A DNA stretch of 64,000 nt, from contig SNVD02009765.1 in NCBI GenBank assembly GCA_013180625.2, forward strand, positions 248,001 to 312,000, written 5' to 3'. The notes under the pieces are model-generated. The model did no database searches and had not been told where the DNA came from. It saw only the letters and a program-made list of their open reading frames with translations. The stretch is from Boswellia sacra (lineage: Eukaryota; Streptophyta; Magnoliopsida; Sapindales; Burseraceae). Made by a program: the position numbers and the translations under genes. Positions within the stretch are counted from its first letter, which is position 1, and every line of letters begins with the position of its first letter. This document shows, piece by piece, positions 24,545 to 35,563 of this stretch.

Positions 24545-25085
24545 TTTTGACAAAATAATATAACGATCCTAAATTTTTAAATATTTTTAATTTATTCATT
24601 AAATATATTATAAAAAGACAGTTTTACTCTCATTGATATTCTAATATTTCTTTATTTATTTCTCTTTACAAAGAAGAAAAATTTTTTAAAAATTAATTTT
24701 ATTTACAAACCTTTTTTAAATGGTTTATTTATAAACCATTTTCTTTTTAATTTTTAATTTTTAAAAAACAAAAATTAGAAAGAAAATCATTTAACTACCA
24801 TTTTCATTTATCTACAAACCATTTTCTTTTTAAAAAAATGGTTTTTTTACAGCCTATCTATATAAACCATTTTCTATAAAAATTAAAAAAAAAGAATTTT
24901 TTTGAATCCTATTAGTGTTTTTAAAATTTTCTCCTTTATAAAGAGAAATAAATAAAAAATCTTATAATATAAATGAAGGCAAAATTGTCTTTGTATAGCA
25001 TGTTTAACGGATGCACTAACGGTATTTGAAACTAACGGTATTTGAAAATTGAGGGTCTTTTATATTATTTCATTGAAGACTGAAA
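24545..25085. mobile_element. foldback MITE-like element, about 540 bp
   Basis: The two halves are inverted copies. Left-arm words TGACAAAATAATATAA, AAAAAGACAGTTTTACTCTC and TTTATTTATTTCTCTTTA recur in reverse complement on the right (ATGAAATAATATAAAAGACC, AAAGACAATTTTGCCTTC, TTTATTTATTTCTCTTTA). The centre is A/T-rich with repeated AAACCATTTTCT. No coding content. Similar flank words (GGACGATTATGGCTTGA at 24491, GGACAATTATGGCTTGA at 25153) lie outside the two ends. Confidence 0.6.
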
Positions 25086-25244
25086 GAAAAGTGTTACTTT
25101 GCCCAAACATTGGGGATGACAATATAAATTACTCTCGAAAATAAAATTGGGAGGACAATTATGGCTTGACAATATCAAGTAAATACAACAACCAAATTGA
25201 AAAAAAAATAAATAAAATTGCACAATATAAATAGGTAACCTCAT

Positions 25245-25849
25245 TGTCACGAGCTTAGAGTTTAGCGCAGCTGCTCGTGCGGCACTTAGGCAACTTAAAC
25301 CCGAAAGTTGCTAAGTAAGCCTTGTAGTTTACTTCTCGCTCAATGAGAAGTTAGGACCGTTGAGCTCGAAGAGCTTTAGAGGCTAGAAGAGAAGAGATGG
25401 AACTTAGAGGCAAGTGTTGCAAATGTAAAGAGCTTTGTATTACACAAGAGAACTCTTACAATGCTTTGTATTATATTTGCTTGGATTAGCTTGGATGCCT
25501 TACAAATGAGCCATGGAGGGGTATTTATACTAATCCACCTCCCAAATGAATGGCTAGGATTCAATACATCCAATGGCCATAAATGAGTCCTACCTAAATT
25601 AGGTGTGGTAGGTGAACTACCATTGACAATGTATATTTACATGTGAGAGTTGTACATATTTGACTTTGCTAGAGTTTCTAGAAAATGGGCTTGGGCTTGT
25701 AGGCTTTCTAGAAACAAGGCCAAGCCTTTGTGTAGATTTTGGGCCACTCTAGCAAGCAAGTTGGATGGGCCGTAACATACTCTCATTCCTTGGTGCGTTT
25801 CTTCGCTAGCTTGGTGCAAACCCGTGCTCACGTCGCGCGGGGCGTGACA
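25245..25849 (-). repeat. 3' LTR of gypsy element
   Basis: Ends are TGTCACGAGC on the left and GGCGTGACA on the right, so the termini form a TGTCAC/GTGACA inverted repeat. A minus-strand TATA box GTATAAATAC lies at 25521-25530. The gag-pro frame runs into this LTR before stopping at 25637. Confidence 0.95.
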
Positions 25850-27733
25850 TCCTCCCCCACCTAATTTCGCGACGCCCTCGTCGCGTCTTTGAGGATGTAT
25901 CACCAATTGCGGATGAGTGGTCTTGCCTCCATGTCGACGCTTCCTCTTCACGCGCTTGGATAGCTTCTTGGTTGCCTTCTTTGGTTCCGCGATCGTGGGT
26001 GGCATCACGCGGTGAGGCGCTATGGATGGAGGTTTGGTATCGGGCTCCAACTTCATTTGGTCAGCCTCTCGTTTTGGCGGTAGCCTCCTTCGTAGCTTTT
26101 GGGTAGTAACATCCTTGTACTTCTCAAGGATGGCCTGGATTTGCCTTGGAATTGGATCCTTGGCAACGGTGGTGTCCTCCCCATCATTTACCTCTCGAAC
26201 GGTGGCAAGGAAGCTCGGATCTTCCTTTATTCCTTGCTTGAGTTGTAGTGCGGACATCATCTTGCTCTCGACTTTGGTTGCACGTTCCGCCATGACCATG
26301 CATGATTGACTCCCATCGAGGATGTTGAGGGAGTTAGATGCTGGTATGGGGAAAGCATGGGCTTGGTCGAAGAACTCCATGCCCAACACTACTTGAAAGT
26401 CGTCCATAGAGACGATGGAGAAATCAAGTTTTCCGCTCCATGTACCCAATTGCGTTGGTGTCGCTTTGGACACCCCCACTATAGCTTTGGTGGGTGAGTT
26501 TACCGCCTTGATGGTACCTCCTCCATTGGTATATTTGAGACCTAACCGTTTGGCCTCTTCCAAAGAGATGAAGTTGTGCGTGGCTCCCGTATCAAGCATC
26601 GCACGCACATCCTTGCCGTTGATTGTGACGCTCACATACATTAGACCCTTTTGAACATGGGTGGGTCTTTCAAGTACGCCAATGGTACGGAGAGAACCCA
26701 TCTCCGCTTGAGGCTCCTCATTTTGCACGCTCTCATATTGAGCGGCTAAGGCATTAAGGGCCTTCCTCTTTGGGCAATCACGCACCCAATGAGGACCATC
26801 ACATATAAAGCAAGGACTTTTGGGCTTAGGGGCATCGGACTTACCTTTGTTAGGCGTGTCTCGTTTGTTCCCTCCGAAAGCCTTGCGTGCACCACCATCC
26901 CTTCGGTCTTGTCCTTTCTTGGCATTCCGCTCTCCCCTACCTTTGCCATGGTTGGGCTTTCTTTCCTTCGATTGGGATGTGTAGTCAACAAAGGATTTGG
27001 CCACGGCTATGGCGTCATCAAGGTTTTGCACGCCACGCCTCTCAAGCTCAACCCTTGCCCAATCTTTGAGCCCATCAAGAAAGTAGAAGAGGGAGTCTTT
27101 TTCGGACATTTCTTCGATTTCAAGGATGATTGTGGTGAAGTCTTTGATGTATTCGCGAATGGTGCCACTTTGCTTCAAACGGCGGAGGCGACCCCTTGCC
27201 TCCTTTTCCGCATTGCTTGGAGAGAAATGCTTTCGTAGCTCCCTCTTAAAGTCCTCCCATGTGCGGAGGATGACGATGCCTTTGCCCGCGTCGCCATGCT
27301 TGCGACGCCACCATAATTGGGCTGCATCACGAAGGAAAGTTAGCGCAATGCCAATTCTCGAAGCATCATCATAGACACCTTTCGCCTCGAAGTATTGTTC
27401 CAAGCCGAATAGGAAGTTTTCGACTTCCGTAGCGTTGCGAGTGCCATGGTATGTGGCGGGAGTTGGCACTTGCATGTTGCTTAGCCCACTAGGACTTGAG
27501 TAGGAGGGGCTAGCACGTTCGCAACGGTGCTTCTCCCATTCCATGCGTGATTCCTCCACTTCCGCACGGATTGCCCGCAACTCACACTCCACAAAGCTCC
27601 GTAAGCTAGCGAGCTCTCGTGTGAGGTTCTCACTAAATTCAAGTATTGTGGACTTTGTTGCTTGGGTGATCTCTCCATAATCCGTCTCTAGGCCTTCGAG
27701 ACGATCGGAGAGGCCCTTGATAGCATTGTCCAT
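25637..27733 (-). CDS. gag-protease polyprotein, 698 codons
   Basis: From the ATG at 27733 the protein has a coiled N-terminus, a Retrotrans_gag domain (about residues 100-250, with FLRDAAQLWWRRK and FKRELRKHFSP), a zinc knuckle CFICDGPHWVRDC near 310, and an aspartic protease with DTGATHNF near 380. A short stretch near 550-590 (LPPKREADQMKLEPDTKPPS) looks like the entry to RT, after which RT is missing. The last ~70 residues are translated LTR. An upstream in-frame ATG at 27895 would extend the protein but meets a TAA at 27833-27835, so either 27733 is used or the longer ancestral start is lost by that single stop. Confidence 0.85.
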   Translation of the reverse strand: MDNAIKGLSDRLEGLETDYGEITQATKSTILEFSENLTRELASLRSFVECELRAIRAEVEESRMEWEKHRCERASPSYSSPSGLSNMQVPTPATYHGTRNATEVENFLFGLEQYFEAKGVYDDASRIGIALTFLRDAAQLWWRRKHGDAGKGIVILRTWEDFKRELRKHFSPSNAEKEARGRLRRLKQSGTIREYIKDFTTIILEIEEMSEKDSLFYFLDGLKDWARVELERRGVQNLDDAIAVAKSFVDYTSQSKERKPNHGKGRGERNAKKGQDRRDGGARKAFGGNKRDTPNKGKSDAPKPKSPCFICDGPHWVRDCPKRKALNALAAQYESVQNEEPQAEMGSLRTIGVLERPTHVQKGLMYVSVTINGKDVRAMLDTGATHNFISLEEAKRLGLKYTNGGGTIKAVNSPTKAIVGVSKATPTQLGTWSGKLDFSIVSMDDFQVVLGMEFFDQAHAFPIPASNSLNILDGSQSCMVMAERATKVESKMMSALQLKQGIKEDPSFLATVREVNDGEDTTVAKDPIPRQIQAILEKYKDVTTQKLRRRLPPKREADQMKLEPDTKPPSIAPHRVMPPTIAEPKKATKKLSKRVKRKRRHGGKTTHPQLVIHPQRRDEGVAKLGGGGCHAPRDVSTGLHQASEETHQGMRVCYGPSNLLARVAQNLHKGLALFLESLQAQAHFLETLAKSNMYNSHM
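25850..25861 (-). other. polypurine tract
   Basis: On the minus strand this reads GTGGGGGAGGA directly before the 3' LTR start TGTCACGCC, as expected for plus-strand DNA priming. Confidence 0.85.
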
Positions 27734-27916
27734 ACTCGAAAGAGATTGCTCTATACTAGCAACACGAGGCTCTAAGGATTCCGAGGAGGGAACTTTGGAC
27801 TTACCTCGTTTTCCTTGTGGGCGTGGTTGAGGTTAAGGTTGTTCCTCACGTCCACGGACTTGCTCTTCCACATTCATCTCCATGTCGGATGCCATTTGCT
27901 CTTGTGCTCGAACCGT

Positions 27917-27928
27917 GCTCTGATACCA
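27917..27928 (-). other. primer binding site, initiator Met-tRNA
   Basis: The minus strand reads TGGTATCAGAGC, a perfect match to the initiator Met-tRNA 3' complement, two bases from the 5' LTR end. Confidence 0.95.
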
Positions 27929-27930
27929 AC

Positions 27931-28535
27931 TGTCACGAGCTTAGAGTTTAGCGCAGCTGCTCGTGCGGCACTTAGGCAACTTCAACCCGAAAGTTGCTAA
28001 GTAAGCCTTGTAGTTTACTTCTCGCTCAAGGAGAAGATAGGACCGTTGAGCTCGAAGAGCTTTAGAGGCTAGAAGAGAAGAGATGGAACTTAGAGGCAAG
28101 TGTTGCAAATGTAAAGAGCTTTGTATTACACAAGAGAACTCTTACAATGCTTTGTATTATATTTGCTTGGATTAGCTTGGATGCCTTACAAATGAGCCAT
28201 GGAGGGGTATTTATACTAATCCACCTCCCAAATGAATGGCTAGGATTCAATACATCCAATGGCCATAAATGAGTCCTACCTAAATTAGGTGTGGTAGGTG
28301 AACTACCATTGACAATGTATATTTACATGTGAGAGTTGTACATATTTGACTTTGCTAGAGTTTCTAGAAAATGGGCTTGGGCTTGTAGGCTTTCTAGAAA
28401 TAAGGCCAAGCCTTTGTGTAGATTTTGGGTCATTCTAGCAAGCAATTTGGATGGGTCGTAACATACTCTCATTCCTTGGTGCGTTTCTTCGCTAGCTTGG
28501 TGCAAACCTGTGCTCACGTCGCGCGGGGCGTGACA
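27931..28535 (-). repeat. 5' LTR of gypsy element
   Basis: This matches 25245-25849 with about nine substitutions, mostly C/T or G/A. The TATA box is at 28207-28216 on the minus strand. The right end GTGACA is followed by TAATG. Confidence 0.95.
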
Positions 28536-28754
28536 TAATGGTTTCATTGAAAACATTTCTACTTAGATCAAAGTTGAATCACAATAGTCATTTTTGTTAA
28601 ATGTACTAGCTAAGATATAAATAACAAGCTTGATGAGTTTGACTCCAAATTAGTGTAAATCAAATAGTGAAACTCATATTGGTTTGAAGGCAATAGTTGA
28701 GAACAATTTAAGAAGAAAGAACAGGGAAGCCAAGTTCTATTGTCTAACAACCCA

Positions 28755-29095
28755 TCTTAACGGGTTTGACGACGATACACTTGATGTACTGGTACATCAA
28801 TTTTTTAAAATTGTATTAAAGTTATAAATAAATGTGAAAAAGTTATAAATCAGTTTATAAAAATTGTAAATATAACTTTTCTTTAATGAATGTGTAAAAG
28901 TTGTAAACGGATTTGTAAAGTTGTAAATGAGTGTGTGAAAATTGTAAATGAATATATAAAAGTCTTATTTACAAATTTTACATACTTATTTATAATTTTT
29001 ACACACTTATTTATAACTTTTACATATTCATTTATAATTTTTATACGAATTTAAAATTTAAAGTATCCATACATCAGCAGTATTGTAGCTGAACC
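28755..29095. repeat. AT-rich palindromic repeat block
   Basis: AGTTGTAAATGAGTGTG and relatives on the left half are mirrored by inverted ATTTATAATTTTTACACAC-type words on the right half, separated near 28965. Both halves consist of repeated 20-22-bp units of the form TTATAA.TTTTTACA. It looks like a foldback or the subterminal zone of a DNA transposon. Confidence 0.5.
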
Positions 29096-29324
29096 CCCAA
29101 TCTTAACACTAATTGGAAATGAACATTTAATTGTAAAAATCAAAGTGGGCAGGGCGGGGCGGGGCAGAGATTTTAAGAGCAGCTTGATTTCCCAATTTCA
29201 GTTTCTCTTTCATTCCTTATTCTACCAATCAAGTGGGCAGCCCAGAAAAGATACAGGCACGCATTTAAACCTGTCAATATAAACATCAAAAGTGAGTTGG
29301 GCCATACCCCACGTGAGGAAACCT

Positions 29325-29490
29325 CAATTATACTGGACCCCTGAAGCCTCCAGCCTGATGCAAGTAGCTATTTACCGTAGTTGTAGTTGTAACACCAATT
29401 ATTTTAATATGCTCGACATAAATTGCATTTCTATAATATAAAGCTGAAGTAGATTCATATAATCTATTAATTTTTTATCACATTAATTTA
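29325..29490 (+). repeat. inverted repeat arm, right (pairs with 24080-24260)
   Basis: This carries CCAGCCTGATGCAAGTAG and CGTAGTTGTAGTTGTAACAC, followed by ATTATTTTAATATGCTCGAC, in inverted order relative to the left arm. The gypsy element and the foldback MITE lie between the two arms. Confidence 0.6.
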
Positions 29491-29525
29491 TTGTATGTGT
29501 GTGTATGTATATATATATATATATT
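29491..29525. repeat. (GT)n(TA)n microsatellite
   Basis: A short GT-rich run is followed by about nine TA dinucleotides. Confidence 0.85.
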
Positions 29526-29624
29526 AACACATACATAACTCTGTTATAGAATCTAAGAATTTTTCAAAATTTTCAGGGCCAAGGTACCAAATAGATCCGT
29601 CTCTTACCCATCAGAAACCACCAG

Positions 29625-29730
29625 CCAGTGCTTTGATGCTTTGATAAAATCTTTACATGTTTTTTTAGACTTTGGTGATCCTAGCTAATATCTTGCGTTT
29701 GTGCATGGATGTACTGGCAATTGTACTCTA
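29625..29730 (+). pseudogene. CNL-family leader, tail fragment 3
   Basis: GCTTTGATGCTTTGATAAAA followed by TCTTTACATGTTTT matches the leader tail seen near 23275, 37725 and 58265. The leader exon itself is not present. Confidence 0.4.
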
Positions 29731-30054
29731 ATTTTCACTCTGCATTTTGAAAATTGATTAGAATTCAAATTGACTTTTGACTAGTAAATTTTTATTTGGA
29801 GACCCCCAAAGTTATGGACTATGGCATTTGTATTTCCTATCCAAAGAAAAGTAAAAACTAAAAAATAAAAAAAGTACATATTATTCGTATTTCCTCGATA
29901 ACATGCAGAATTAGCAAGTTCGTGACAAGGGTGAAACTGTGAAAACATAAAATTGTTATCAGGTATAGGCATTCATATAAATGCATTAATCGTTTCGTAG
30001 GTTGATGGTAAAAAAGTTACACCAATAATACTCATTCTTTCTTTTTCAACCATT

Positions 30055-30605
30055 ATGTAGTAGAAATTGTGAGCTATGCCCTGATTGGGCTGGCAACATG
30101 TGGTGCCAAAAAGATATACAAGTTTGTACGTGAAGGTCAAATATAACTATGTCAGACATACGGACAAGAACTTTGCCAAACTTGAAGTGGAAATAAAAGC
30201 TCCATGTGCTACAGAGGAAAACGAAAACTCAAGATTGATCCCGAAGAAAAGAAAAATGCAATTACTTTTGAATGATAAATTTGTAGGCCTGTTGTTTTGG
30301 GTGGGCTCGTGTGATAAATATATAAAAGGCCGGGTACCATGTTTCTCGCTTGTACTAAAATCCATATTAGCTTTTGCTTTGCTTGAAATAAATGTCCTAA
30401 TTAAGATTTATCTTTGTTTGTGTGTTTAATTTCCTCTTATTTACAAGTGCTATTAAATTCTCTAATTATCATATCGACTCTATTTATAATCAGCAAAAAT
30501 TTTATGTGTCATTTTAGGAGCATGATGTAGTCAAGATATAAAAATTAGGATGGACTTTTTTATTCAATCCTAATTTTTGTTATTTTCAGTCAAGCATTTA
30601 CTCTA
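30055..30605 (+). pseudogene. CNL-type coiled-coil gene fragment
   Basis: Reading frame pieces give VEIVSYALIGLATCGAKKIY, then after a stop DKNFAKLEVEIKAPC. These parallel IGLVTCGAQTYKIV and SKNFASLEREERALC of the open copy at 41048. From about 30270 the sequence matches the downstream region of 41615-41780 and 16990-17365. Frameshifts and a large internal deletion separate the two parts. Confidence 0.55.
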
Positions 30606-30825
30606 AATATTTAGTTGAAAAAGTTTGTATATAGAGTCTAGTATCACAATAATTACCTGCTTATGGGGAAATTACCTCCTTTCCGTCCATCACAATCATT
30701 TTTCGTCAACAGTTAAGAGTCTGTTGCCTTGATCCCACATCGAAAACATAGCAAAGCACGATTTGACGCGTTGGAATAAACAGCTGACACCAGCACTGGG
30801 CAGAGTATGATCCTTCAGATGGTTT

Positions 30826-30830
30826 AATAG
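30826..30830. other. target site duplication (left) of copia element
   Basis: AATAG here faces AATGG at 35816-35820, a 4 of 5 match directly outside the two LTRs. Confidence 0.55.
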
Positions 30831-31082
30831 ACTTAGAATTAGGAAACTTTGAGTATAAGCCTTGAAATATACTTCAATTGATTGATTTATCAACACTGTT
30901 TAGTACACATATATATACAAAAAGCTTTGGACAGTTGTCAAACTCTGATTGGTTAAATTGTAACTAATAATAACTAATTGTAACTTTGCTAACAAAGCTA
31001 ACAGAACCAGTAAATAGAGTTAACAGCACCAGCTAACAGACTAACAATATTAACTAACTGTGTTGAACAATTATAGCTAACA
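30831..31082 (-). repeat. 3' LTR of copia element
   Basis: This runs from ACTTAGAATT to AGCTAACA on the plus strand (TGTTAGCT...TCTAAGT on the coding strand). The TATA-like GTATATATATG is near 30910. A G-rich polypurine tract (AAGGGGCC on the minus strand, 31083-31092) adjoins it. Confidence 0.93.
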
Positions 31083-31089
31083 GGCCCCT

Positions 31090-34000
31090 TCAAGTGCAGC
31101 TGGGGAATTCTTAGAACTACCACAACAAGCTTGATCCAAAGTTTGAACTGTAAGTTTATGCTTGAGAGCATCAAACCGAGAACCTAACAAAGGTTTAGTG
31201 AAAATATCAGCATTCTGCAATGCAGTAGAAATATGCTTAACAACAAGGTGCTTAGCAAGTATCTTCTCTCTAATAAAATGAATATCAACTTCAATGTGTT
31301 TGGTCCTAGCATGGAACACAGGATTGGCAGCCAAGCACTCAGCACCTTTATCACACCATAACACAGGAATATCATCAAGTTGAAAGCCAAGTTCTGTTAA
31401 TAAACTTTGCAACCAGATGATTTCTGTGGCTGCTGAAGATAATGCTCTATATTCAGATTCTGTAGAGGAACGGGCAACTACATTTTGTTTCTTAGAACTC
31501 CAATAGATGAGATTATTGCCAAAATAAATGCAACATCGTGAAACAGATTTTCGATCATCTAAAGAGTTGCCTCAGTCAGTATCACTATAGCCGTTTAGAG
31601 TTAAAGAATCCATTGGTTGAAACACAAGACCATGATCAATTGTCCCCTTAATATATCTTAAAACTCTTTTGCAAGCTTGCCAATGATTTTCTGTTGGAGA
31701 TTGTAGAAATTGACTCAATTTATTCACTACAAAAGAGATATTAGGTCTAGACATGGGCAAATACTATAATGTACCAATAACACTCCTGTAAACACTTGGA
31801 TTTTCAAATGCAGGACTATCATTTATAGCAAGTTTTGCATTAGTGACCATAGGAGTAGTTACTGCTTTAGCATTAATCATATTACTTTTCTTAAGTAAAT
31901 TAGTAGCATACTTACTCTGAGTAAGCAACAAAGAACCAGCTAATCTGTGAATTTCAAAGCCAAGAAAATAGCTCACTAAACCCAAAGTTTTCAAGGCAAA
32001 CCGTGTATTTAGGTCTGAGATAACCTATTATAGTTGAGATTTACAACTTCCAATAACTAATATATCATCAACATAGACCAACACTAGTATAGTCTTAGCC
32101 TTGTCCTTGAAAATGAATAGACTTGTATCAGATTTAGACACCTGAAAGCCCCACTGAAGTAATGCACCTTTAAGCTTGTCAATCCAAGCTCTAGGAGCTT
32201 GCTTCAAACCATAGAGAGACTTGTGTAAATGACAAACATAGTCAGGATGAGTAGAGTCAACAAAACTTGCTGGTTGAGCCATAAAAACAGTCTCCTGGAG
32301 ATCACCATTAAGAAAAGCATTGTTTACATCTATTTATTGTATATCCCATTGATAAGTGACTGCCAAAGAAAGAACAACTCGAATGGTTGAGGGCTTGATA
32401 ACAGGACTAAAGGTGTCAAAGTAATCTACTCCCGGGGTTTGTTGAAAACCCTTAGCAACCAATCTAGCTTTGCAACGTTGCACACTGCCATCTGGATTAT
32501 ACTTAATTCTGAATACCCATTTATTATCAACAATATGCATATCTGTAGTGGGAGGAACTAGTGATCATGTGTTGTTAGCTTGTAAGGCTTGGAATTCAGT
32601 TTGCATAGCTTGTAACCAATTAGGATCTTGCAAAGCTTGAGCAACTGATGTTGGTTTAGATAAAGAAGTACTACATTGATAAACCTTTGGTTTAAAAATG
32701 CCAGCTTTTGCCCTTGTCAGCATAGGATGAGTGTTAACTGGAATTGGTAGAGAAGTAGGTAGCTGTTATTGTGATGATAATAGTGATTGCTGTTGTGAGG
32801 ATGTTGGAGATATAGAATCTGATGAAGGTGATGCAGAAGAATTTATAGCAGAATTTATAGGAGGAGTGTTAGCAAAACTACATGGTTGAATAAAGTCTGA
32901 TGAAGGTTGAAAGTTATTTAACTGAGAATTGGAGAAAGAGACAGGAGAAAAATACCAAGGAACAAATGAGATAGAATTTAAATTCTCAGGAGCAGAAGAA
33001 GGGGAATGAGAAAAAGAAGAAATGGAAGCAAAAGGAAATAGTTGTTCATTAAAAGAGACACTTTTGGCTATGTAAATGCGACCAGTGGAATTGAGACACA
33101 AGTAACCTTTGTGTATCAAACTGTAGCCTAAAAAGACATATACAGTAGTATGAAAAGAGAACTTGTGACCATGGGATGGTCTTAGGTTTGGATAGCAATC
33201 ACAACTAAAGACCCTAAGATGTTTATAATTAGGTGCTTTATAAAAAAGGGTAAAGAATGGACTGGAAAATTGAAGAACTGGAGTTGGTAATCGGTTTATC
33301 AAATAGACAGCAGCACTGAAAGCAAACCACCAAAACTTCAGAGGTTGGGCGAGAAGGGTAAGTCCTATTTCCATCACATGCCTATGCTTTCTTTCTACTG
33401 AACCATTTTTTGGATGTGTATGAGGGCAAGGATGTCGAAACTGAATTCCTAGAGTAGCACATATAGAAGCAAGAGATCTAAACTCACCTCCCCAATCAGA
33501 CTGTAAGCATTTCAACTTTCTTCCAAATTGTCTCTCCACCAATGCTAGAAACTATTGAAAAACCTCCTTCACTTTAGAGTTCAATTTCAAAGGAAAAAGC
33601 CAACAATATCTGCTAAAATCATCAATAAATAAGAGATAATAATTGTAGCCTTCAACAGATGATATTGGTGATGGTCCCCAGACATCTGCAAAGACTAATT
33701 CAAGAGGAAATTGTGACTGAGAAGAAGATGAAGGATAAGCTAAATGATTCTGTTTTCCATACTTACAGGATTCACAAAACAAAGAGTTATTAGATACACA
33801 ACGAAACAATTGAGTATCTTGAGAAACTTTAGCTAAAATCTGAACATGAGGATGGCCAAGCCTTTTGTGCCACATGATACAATCACTAGTCTTGTTATTA
33901 GTGTATACATCAAAATTAACAACACAGGAAACTAGAGTAACTGGATGAAAATAACTTTTTTGAGAAGAAGAAAGAAAACATGAGGAAGCTTTAGCAGCAG

Positions 34001-35550
34001 ATGAAGTGATTGAATAGCAATGAAGAATTAGTTGATGAATCAAGATCTTGAAGTTGGTAAAGACCTTCACTGAGTTTGCCTTGCAGAAGTGGAATTCCTA
34101 TTTTCTTGTCCTTAACAAGACAGAAATTTGAGTGAAATTCCACTACAATGTGATTATCCTTGGTTAATTGAGATATGCTAATCAAATTTTTAGTAATAGA
34201 GGGAACATGAAGTATCCTTTTGAGCAAGATATCTCTATTGGATTTAGAACAATGTAAAACACTATAGAACCAATATGAGCAATAGATAAAGTGTTACCAT
34301 TTCCAACTTGGATTGTATCTCTTCCAGTATATGCAGATTGCATTGTGAGATTACTTAGATCAAAGGTGATGTGATCAGTCACACCTGTGTCTAAATACCA
34401 TGCATTATCAGCAACAGTAGTTGGTGAAGCAATAAAAGCTTGAGGAGCTTGTTATGCTGAAAAATTTTCAGCTATATTTGCTGATGAAGACAAAAGCCTG
34501 AGAGCTTGGCTCTTGTGCTAGACCATGATAGCTAACATCAAACCTTCTAAAACATTTCACAATTGTATGTCCTGTCTTACCACTAAGTTAGCAAACTGGT
34601 TTAATAGTAGAACCATTAGCACCTCCATTAGTAGATGGATGAGAATTAGTGACATTATAACCTCCTGTATTGTTGCCTCCTCTGCCATAGAAATTTCTAT
34701 TTCTGCCTCTGCCTCTAGAATTAGAACTAAAAGGAGCTCTTCCAGTTTGAATATTAGTACCAAATTGAGGCATTCTATTTACAAGGTGAGCACTAGATCC
34801 TATATGAACCACTTGTGCCAGATTGTGTTGCTCTAATCTTAGTTCATAGCTTTGTAACTGATATTGTGCCCGTTCTAATGAAATAGATCCAGCTTTGGAG
34901 GTAATATTAACAACAATAGCATCATATTCTGGTCCTAGTCCATCAAGAATGTGTAACAGTAAATCAAAATCTATTATCTTAGTGCCTATAGCATACAAGG
35001 TATCAGCAAATGACCTCATTTTCAGAAAATAGTTTGAGATTGACAGAGAGCCTTTCTTAGTTGTTTGGAGTTGGTGCTTGATATGCATAGCTCTTGCCTT
35101 TGATTCAATATTAAACAAGCGTTCTAAAGACTTCCAAACCTCAAGAGATGTCTTGCATCTAACAACATAGCCAAACATGGATTCTGAAATTGAAGATAAC
35201 ATCCAGCTTAAAACAAACTGATCAGATCGTTGCCAATTAACATGTTCAGAATTGATCTGAGTTATCACACTTACTGGATCTGTACTGGATTGATCTTGAA
35301 TTGTGATAACAGCAGGAGGACAATGATGACTTTCATCAATAAAGCTTTCAAGATTATAGGCTTTCAACGTTGACAGGATTTGAGATTTCCAGAAACCATA
35401 ATTGCCTCGTTGAAGTTTGATAGAAGTAGTAGGAAGAGCTCCTGGTAGTATCAACGGATTTGAAGAATTGAGAGATGAAGAGAAAGTTGAATTTCGAGAA
35501 TTTGTGTTTCCAGGAAAATGACCAGGAGAAATGTTAAGGGATTCTCCCAT
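31090..35550 (-). pseudogene. copia gag-pol polyprotein, broken
   Basis: The ATG is at 35550. Gag is open for 320 codons (SWMLSSISESMFGYVV, ILDGLGPEYDAIVV) until a TAA inside the zinc knuckle; a knuckle Cys is also changed to Ser (CxLSGKTGH). Next come protease DTGVTDHITFD (about 34380), WHKRLGHPHV and CESCKYGKQ (about 33850-33760), integrase with FADVWGP, LQSDWGGEF and NGSVERKHR keeping the D, D and E, RT with ARLVAKGFQQTPGVDY, LYGLKQAPRAW and the catalytic LVYVDDILV (about 32060), and RNase H ending with FHARTKHIEVDIHF (about 31290). At least seven stops or shifts separate these. Confidence 0.92.
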
Positions 35551-35551
35551 G

Positions 35552-35563
35552 GCTCTGATACCG
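35552..35563 (-). other. primer binding site, initiator Met-tRNA
   Basis: The minus strand reads CGGTATCAGAGC, one mismatch from TGGTATCAGAGC, immediately next to the 5' LTR. Confidence 0.9.

Larger units (their letters stand above)
25245..28535 (-). mobile_element. Ty3/gypsy element with gag-protease only (TR-GAG-like), young
   Basis: Two 605-bp LTRs (25245-25849 and 27931-28535) differ at about 9 positions by my count. Primer site, polypurine tract, gag and protease are all in place on the minus strand, but RT, RNase H and integrase are absent. The interior is only 2.1 kb. It must depend on another element's enzymes to move. No clean 5-bp target duplication is visible (CTCAT versus TAATG). 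Confidence 0.92.

Noticed and set aside
25376..25573. Identical 65-codon minus-strand ORFs at 25376-25573 and 28062-28259
   Set aside because: They are the same LTR sequence read twice. They are open by chance and have no domain.
26022..27374. Several plus-strand ORFs opposite the gypsy gag
   Set aside because: They are antisense shadows of the 698-codon gag-protease frame and have no domain of their own.
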